DNA of 6,984 nt, from assembly GCA_964469165.1 (NCBI GenBank), contig CAYXXZ010000127.1, forward strand, positions 1-6,984. Reading direction: 5' to 3'. Below, piece after piece: positions 5,202-6,984 of the stretch. How positions within the stretch are numbered: position 1 is the stretch's first letter; every line of letters begins with the position of its first letter. A model generated the notes under the pieces. It searched no databases. It was not told the origin of the DNA and saw nothing but the letters and a program-made list of their open reading frames with translations. The stretch is from CAYXXZ01 sp964469165. Lineage in GTDB: Bacteria; Pseudomonadota; Gammaproteobacteria; Pseudomonadales; Porticoccaceae. Made by a program: the position numbers and the translations under genes.

Positions 5202-6293
5202 ATGCCCGCTCGGATGACGGAAGATCACGACAGCCCATGGAAGGAAGCTCTGGAATGCTTCTTCCAATCCTTTCTGCAACTGCTTTACGCCGATATCCAC
5301 AAGGCGATCGACTGGCAGCGTCCTTTCATGTTTCTCGATAAGGAGCTGCAAAAAGTTACCCGCAACAGCCACACCGGCAGGCGCCATGCCGATAAGCTGG
5401 TGAAAGTCTGGTTTCGCGATGGCATGGAGCGCTGGCTGCTGATCCATGTGGAAGTGCAGGGCGGGCGGGACGCAACCTTCGCCGAGCGCATGTTCGTTTA
5501 TTACCACCGCATTCGCGATCACTACCGTATGGACGTGATCAGTCTGGCCGTACTGGCGGACACTGATCCCCGTTACCGGCCCGACAGCTTCGAGACCCTG
5601 ATTGCCGGAAGCGGGGTGCATTTTCGCTTCAGAACGGTGAAGCTGCTGGACTTCGAGCAACGAATGAACGAACTGCTTGGCAGCGATAATCCGTTCGCCC
5701 TGCTTGTGGCCGCCCAGTTGACTGCAAAGCGAGTGAAAGACGGCCGGCAGCGTGTAGACAGCCTGATAGGCTTCTATCGCCTGGCCGCCCGACAGAGATT
5801 GGACCGGGAACTGATCGCGCGGTTACTGGTATTTCTGGAGTGGCTGGTGGCCTTGCCGCCGGGAATTGAGAGTTACTATACTGAGCAAGTGGATTTGCTG
5901 GAGGAGGAAGACGCCATGCCTTATGTGAGTATTCTGGAGAGACGGGCGATCGAGAGGGGTATTCAGAAAGGTATTGAAAAAGGTATCGAGCAGGGAATCG
6001 AGCAGGGCATCGAGCAAGGTCTTGAGAAAGGTATCAAAAAAGGCCTTGAACGAGGCATCGAGAAGGGAATCGAAAAAGGTCTTGCACAAGGCATCGAACA
6101 AGGCCTTGAAAAGGGTATCCGGATTGGAGAAGACCGGGTCCGCGCAACCATGCTGTTGCGGCTCCTGGAGCTCAAGTTCGGCGAGCTGCCCGAGGGGCTG
6201 CGCCCGCGCATCGAGGATGCCAGTGAGATGGAGCTGAATATTTGGATCGAGCGTATTCTGTTTGCGGACAGTATCGAAAATATTTTCCGGTGA
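5202..6293 (+). CDS. Rpn/COG5464-type PD-(D/E)XK nuclease (putative transposase family) with DUF4351-like C-terminus
   Basis: The 363-residue protein starts at an ATG with GGGAG 6 bases upstream; an alternative ATG four codons later would also keep the conserved DSPWKEALE start (10-18). Residues about 10-125 carry the nuclease core: FLDKEL with Glu48, ADKLVKV with Asp64, and IHVEVQG with Glu84 and Gln86, which fits the E...D...ExQ pattern of this PD-(D/E)XK branch; FAERMFVYYHRIRDHY (93-108) is also typical. Residues about 125-250 are helical. Residues 253-308 are 14 consecutive tetrapeptides of the form Gly-Ile/Leu-x-x. The end (311-363, LLELKFGELPEGLRPRIEDAS and onward) resembles DUF4351. 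E. coli Rpn proteins are DNA endonucleases that promote RecA-independent recombination; this member presumably cuts DNA, but target and role are unknown. No terminal repeats frame it as an insertion sequence. Catalytic residues look intact. Confidence 0.88.
   Translation: MPARMTEDHDSPWKEALECFFQSFLQLLYADIHKAIDWQRPFMFLDKELQKVTRNSHTGRRHADKLVKVWFRDGMERWLLIHVEVQGGRDATFAERMFVYYHRIRDHYRMDVISLAVLADTDPRYRPDSFETLIAGSGVHFRFRTVKLLDFEQRMNELLGSDNPFALLVAAQLTAKRVKDGRQRVDSLIGFYRLAARQRLDRELIARLLVFLEWLVALPPGIESYYTEQVDLLEEEDAMPYVSILERRAIERGIQKGIEKGIEQGIEQGIEQGLEKGIKKGLERGIEKGIEKGLAQGIEQGLEKGIRIGEDRVRATMLLRLLELKFGELPEGLRPRIEDASEMELNIWIERILFADSIENIFR
5958..6125 (+). repeat. In-gene tandem array of 14 twelve-base units encoding Gly-Ile/Leu-x-x
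   Basis: Glycine occurs at every fourth residue from 253 to 309 without a break, each followed by Ile or Leu, with Glu/Lys/Gln/Arg filling the other positions. At DNA level the units differ at synonymous sites (GGT, GGC, GGA, GGG; ATT, ATC, CTT), so the array is conserved as peptide and is not a freshly slipped identical repeat. Unit number may still vary between strains. Such arrays are common just before the C-terminal domain of COG5464 proteins. Confidence 0.9.
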
Positions 6294-6301
6294 TTTGTTA
6301 A

Positions 6302-6380
6302 GCAGGGTGGTCAAGCTTGATCGGCCACTGCGAACCCTCTTTCTCGAAGGCGGCCAAGGCTGCGCCGTTGACCACCCTGC
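6302..6380. repeat. Perfect 13-bp inverted repeat enclosing a structured 53-base interval
   Basis: GCAGGGTGGTCAA (6302-6314) is exactly complementary to TTGACCACCCTGC (6368-6380). The interval can form an inner hairpin closed by GGCG (6349-6352) and CGCC (6363-6366). The left arm can instead pair locally, GTGG (6307-6310) with CCAC (6325-6328). The element starts 8 bases after the nuclease stop and ends 65 bases before the end of the convergent DUF4124 gene. There is no T-run on either side, so it is not a standard terminator, and it is not related to the REP pairs. Options are a factor-dependent bidirectional terminator, a small miniature element, or a structured RNA. Confidence 0.7.
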
Positions 6381-6445
6381 GCAAGACCTGATTCGCCATC
6401 ATCCATTGGAGTTTTCGGTAATCCCCGATCTTTCCTTCGGCGCGT

Positions 6446-6856
6446 TCAAGGGCAATATTCACGAATATCCGCGGCTATCCACTCGCGCCATTGCGCCAGT
6501 TCGTCGTTCCTGACAGGCCGGTATTCACCGGTCTCAGAGTCTTGGGTGCGTATCTCTCCCTCACCAGATAATTTCTCGAAAGTATCGCGGGCATTTTCGC
6601 AGCGCTCCGGGTCCTTCCTGCTTGGCGGTGGCAGCGTGCTGGTGGATTGTTTCTCACTGCTGGCTTGTTCTTTTTCGTCTGCGGGGGTGGCGGAGTCGCG
6701 ACTGCGAATGTCGAGCACCTCAGCGGGTTTTTCGGCAGGGGGCTGGCTGGAATAATGGGTGGTTCCCTTGTCGTCGGTCCATTTGTAGACCTTGTTTGCA
6801 TGGGTATTGGCGGCGGCCAGAACCACAATAAACACCGCGACAAACAATCTGATCAT
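6446..6856 (-). CDS. Small secreted DUF4124-domain protein
   Basis: The protein is 136 residues. Residues 1-20 are a typical Sec signal peptide (basic MIR, hydrophobic core, cleavage likely after THA), so it should be exported to the periplasm or envelope. The mature N-terminus is the DUF4124 motif, VYKWTDDKGTTHYSSQPP (23-40). A Ser/Pro/Glu-rich, probably disordered stretch follows (about 51-83), then a C-terminal segment with two cysteines (Cys86 and Cys135) that could form a disulfide. The domain's function is unknown. The ATG at 6856 has AGGGAA 6 bases upstream. It converges with the Rpn-type nuclease gene. No partner gene is visible because its upstream side runs to the window edge. Confidence 0.85.
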   Translation of the reverse strand: MIRLFVAVFIVVLAAANTHANKVYKWTDDKGTTHYSSQPPAEKPAEVLDIRSRDSATPADEKEQASSEKQSTSTLPPPSRKDPERCENARDTFEKLSGEGEIRTQDSETGEYRPVRNDELAQWREWIAADIREYCP

Positions 6857-6888
6857 TTTGTGTTCCCTGCAATGCTGTTCTGCCCCGA

Positions 6889-6915
6889 ATTATCGCGCTC
6901 TGATTTCCGTGAAAA
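6889..6915 (-). promoter_or_regulatory. Candidate promoter of the DUF4124 gene
   Basis: On the minus strand, TTTTCA (6915-6910) and GATAAT (6894-6889) resemble -35 and -10 boxes. GATAAT matches at five of six positions. The spacer of 15 bases is short, so the -35 assignment is uncertain. The predicted start of transcription gives a leader of about 25 bases, which fits the nearby ribosome binding site. Confidence 0.4.
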
Positions 6916-6984
6916 TAGAGAAACTATCCCCGGAATAGCTGCATTCTTTTCTCTCATAAATGCCGCTCAGGCAACATTTCACCA

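Noticed and set aside
5202..6293. Insertion sequence built around the Rpn-type gene
   Set aside because: No terminal inverted repeats or target duplication flank it. The REP pair upstream and the 13-bp repeat downstream are unrelated in sequence and each is closed on itself.
5823..6314. Minus-strand frame opposite the Gly-Ile/Leu repeat giving a repetitive peptide
   Set aside because: Its periodicity simply mirrors the plus-strand tandem array; there is no start context or family match.
6302..6380. Integron attC recombination site
   Set aside because: The arms do not carry the required RYYYAAC and GTTRRRY core sites, and no integrase or cassette array is present.
6262..6513. Small plus-strand open frame across the nuclease end, the inverted repeat and the DUF4124 gene
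   Set aside because: No ribosome binding site, no domain, and it overlaps real genes on both sides.

Overview
The window is GC-rich chromosomal DNA. It most likely comes from a gammaproteobacterium, possibly Pseudomonas-like. The clues are the gene families present (DUF4124, a phosphate-binding/OmpA fusion, an MgtC-DUF4010 permease, a DUF4351-type Rpn nuclease) and three inverted pairs of REP sequences with the GTAG-plus-hairpin layout of pseudomonad and enterobacterial REPs. The genus cannot be fixed from the sequence alone. There are no rRNA, tRNA, CRISPR or intact insertion-sequence genes.

Layout, left to right. Bases 1-239 are a leader containing REP pair A. At 240-1589 (+) is a shortened, FadB/FadJ-like enoyl-CoA hydratase. 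It keeps the crotonase domain and both catalytic glutamates but has lost the NAD-binding dehydrogenase domain. Only 17 bases later, and convergent with it, is an MgtC/SapB-DUF4010 membrane protein (1607-2893, -). Upstream of that, on the same strand, is a 312-base gap holding REP pair B. The next gene (3206-4873, -) encodes a membrane-anchored protein with a PstS-like phosphate-binding domain followed by a peptidoglycan-binding OmpA domain. A divergent intergenic region (4874-5201) carries REP pair C. It separates that gene from an Rpn/COG5464 PD-(D/E)XK nuclease (5202-6293, +) with a striking 14-unit Gly-Ile/Leu tetrapeptide repeat. After a 152-base gap with a perfect 13-bp inverted repeat comes a convergent small secreted DUF4124 protein (6446-6856, -). 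The last 128 bases are its promoter region.

The genes do not form an obvious pathway. The permease and the phosphate-binding/OmpA gene share a strand but are 312 bases apart with a REP pair between them, so co-transcription is uncertain. The two envelope proteins (phosphate-binding/OmpA and DUF4124) are not adjacent. The window reads as ordinary core or accessory chromosome peppered with REP pairs.

The points most worth a second look are the domain-deleted hydratase, the cytoplasm-to-peptidoglycan architecture of the phosphate-binding/OmpA protein, the covarying REP stems, and the unexplained structured inverted repeat after the nuclease gene. No clearly new multi-gene system is visible.
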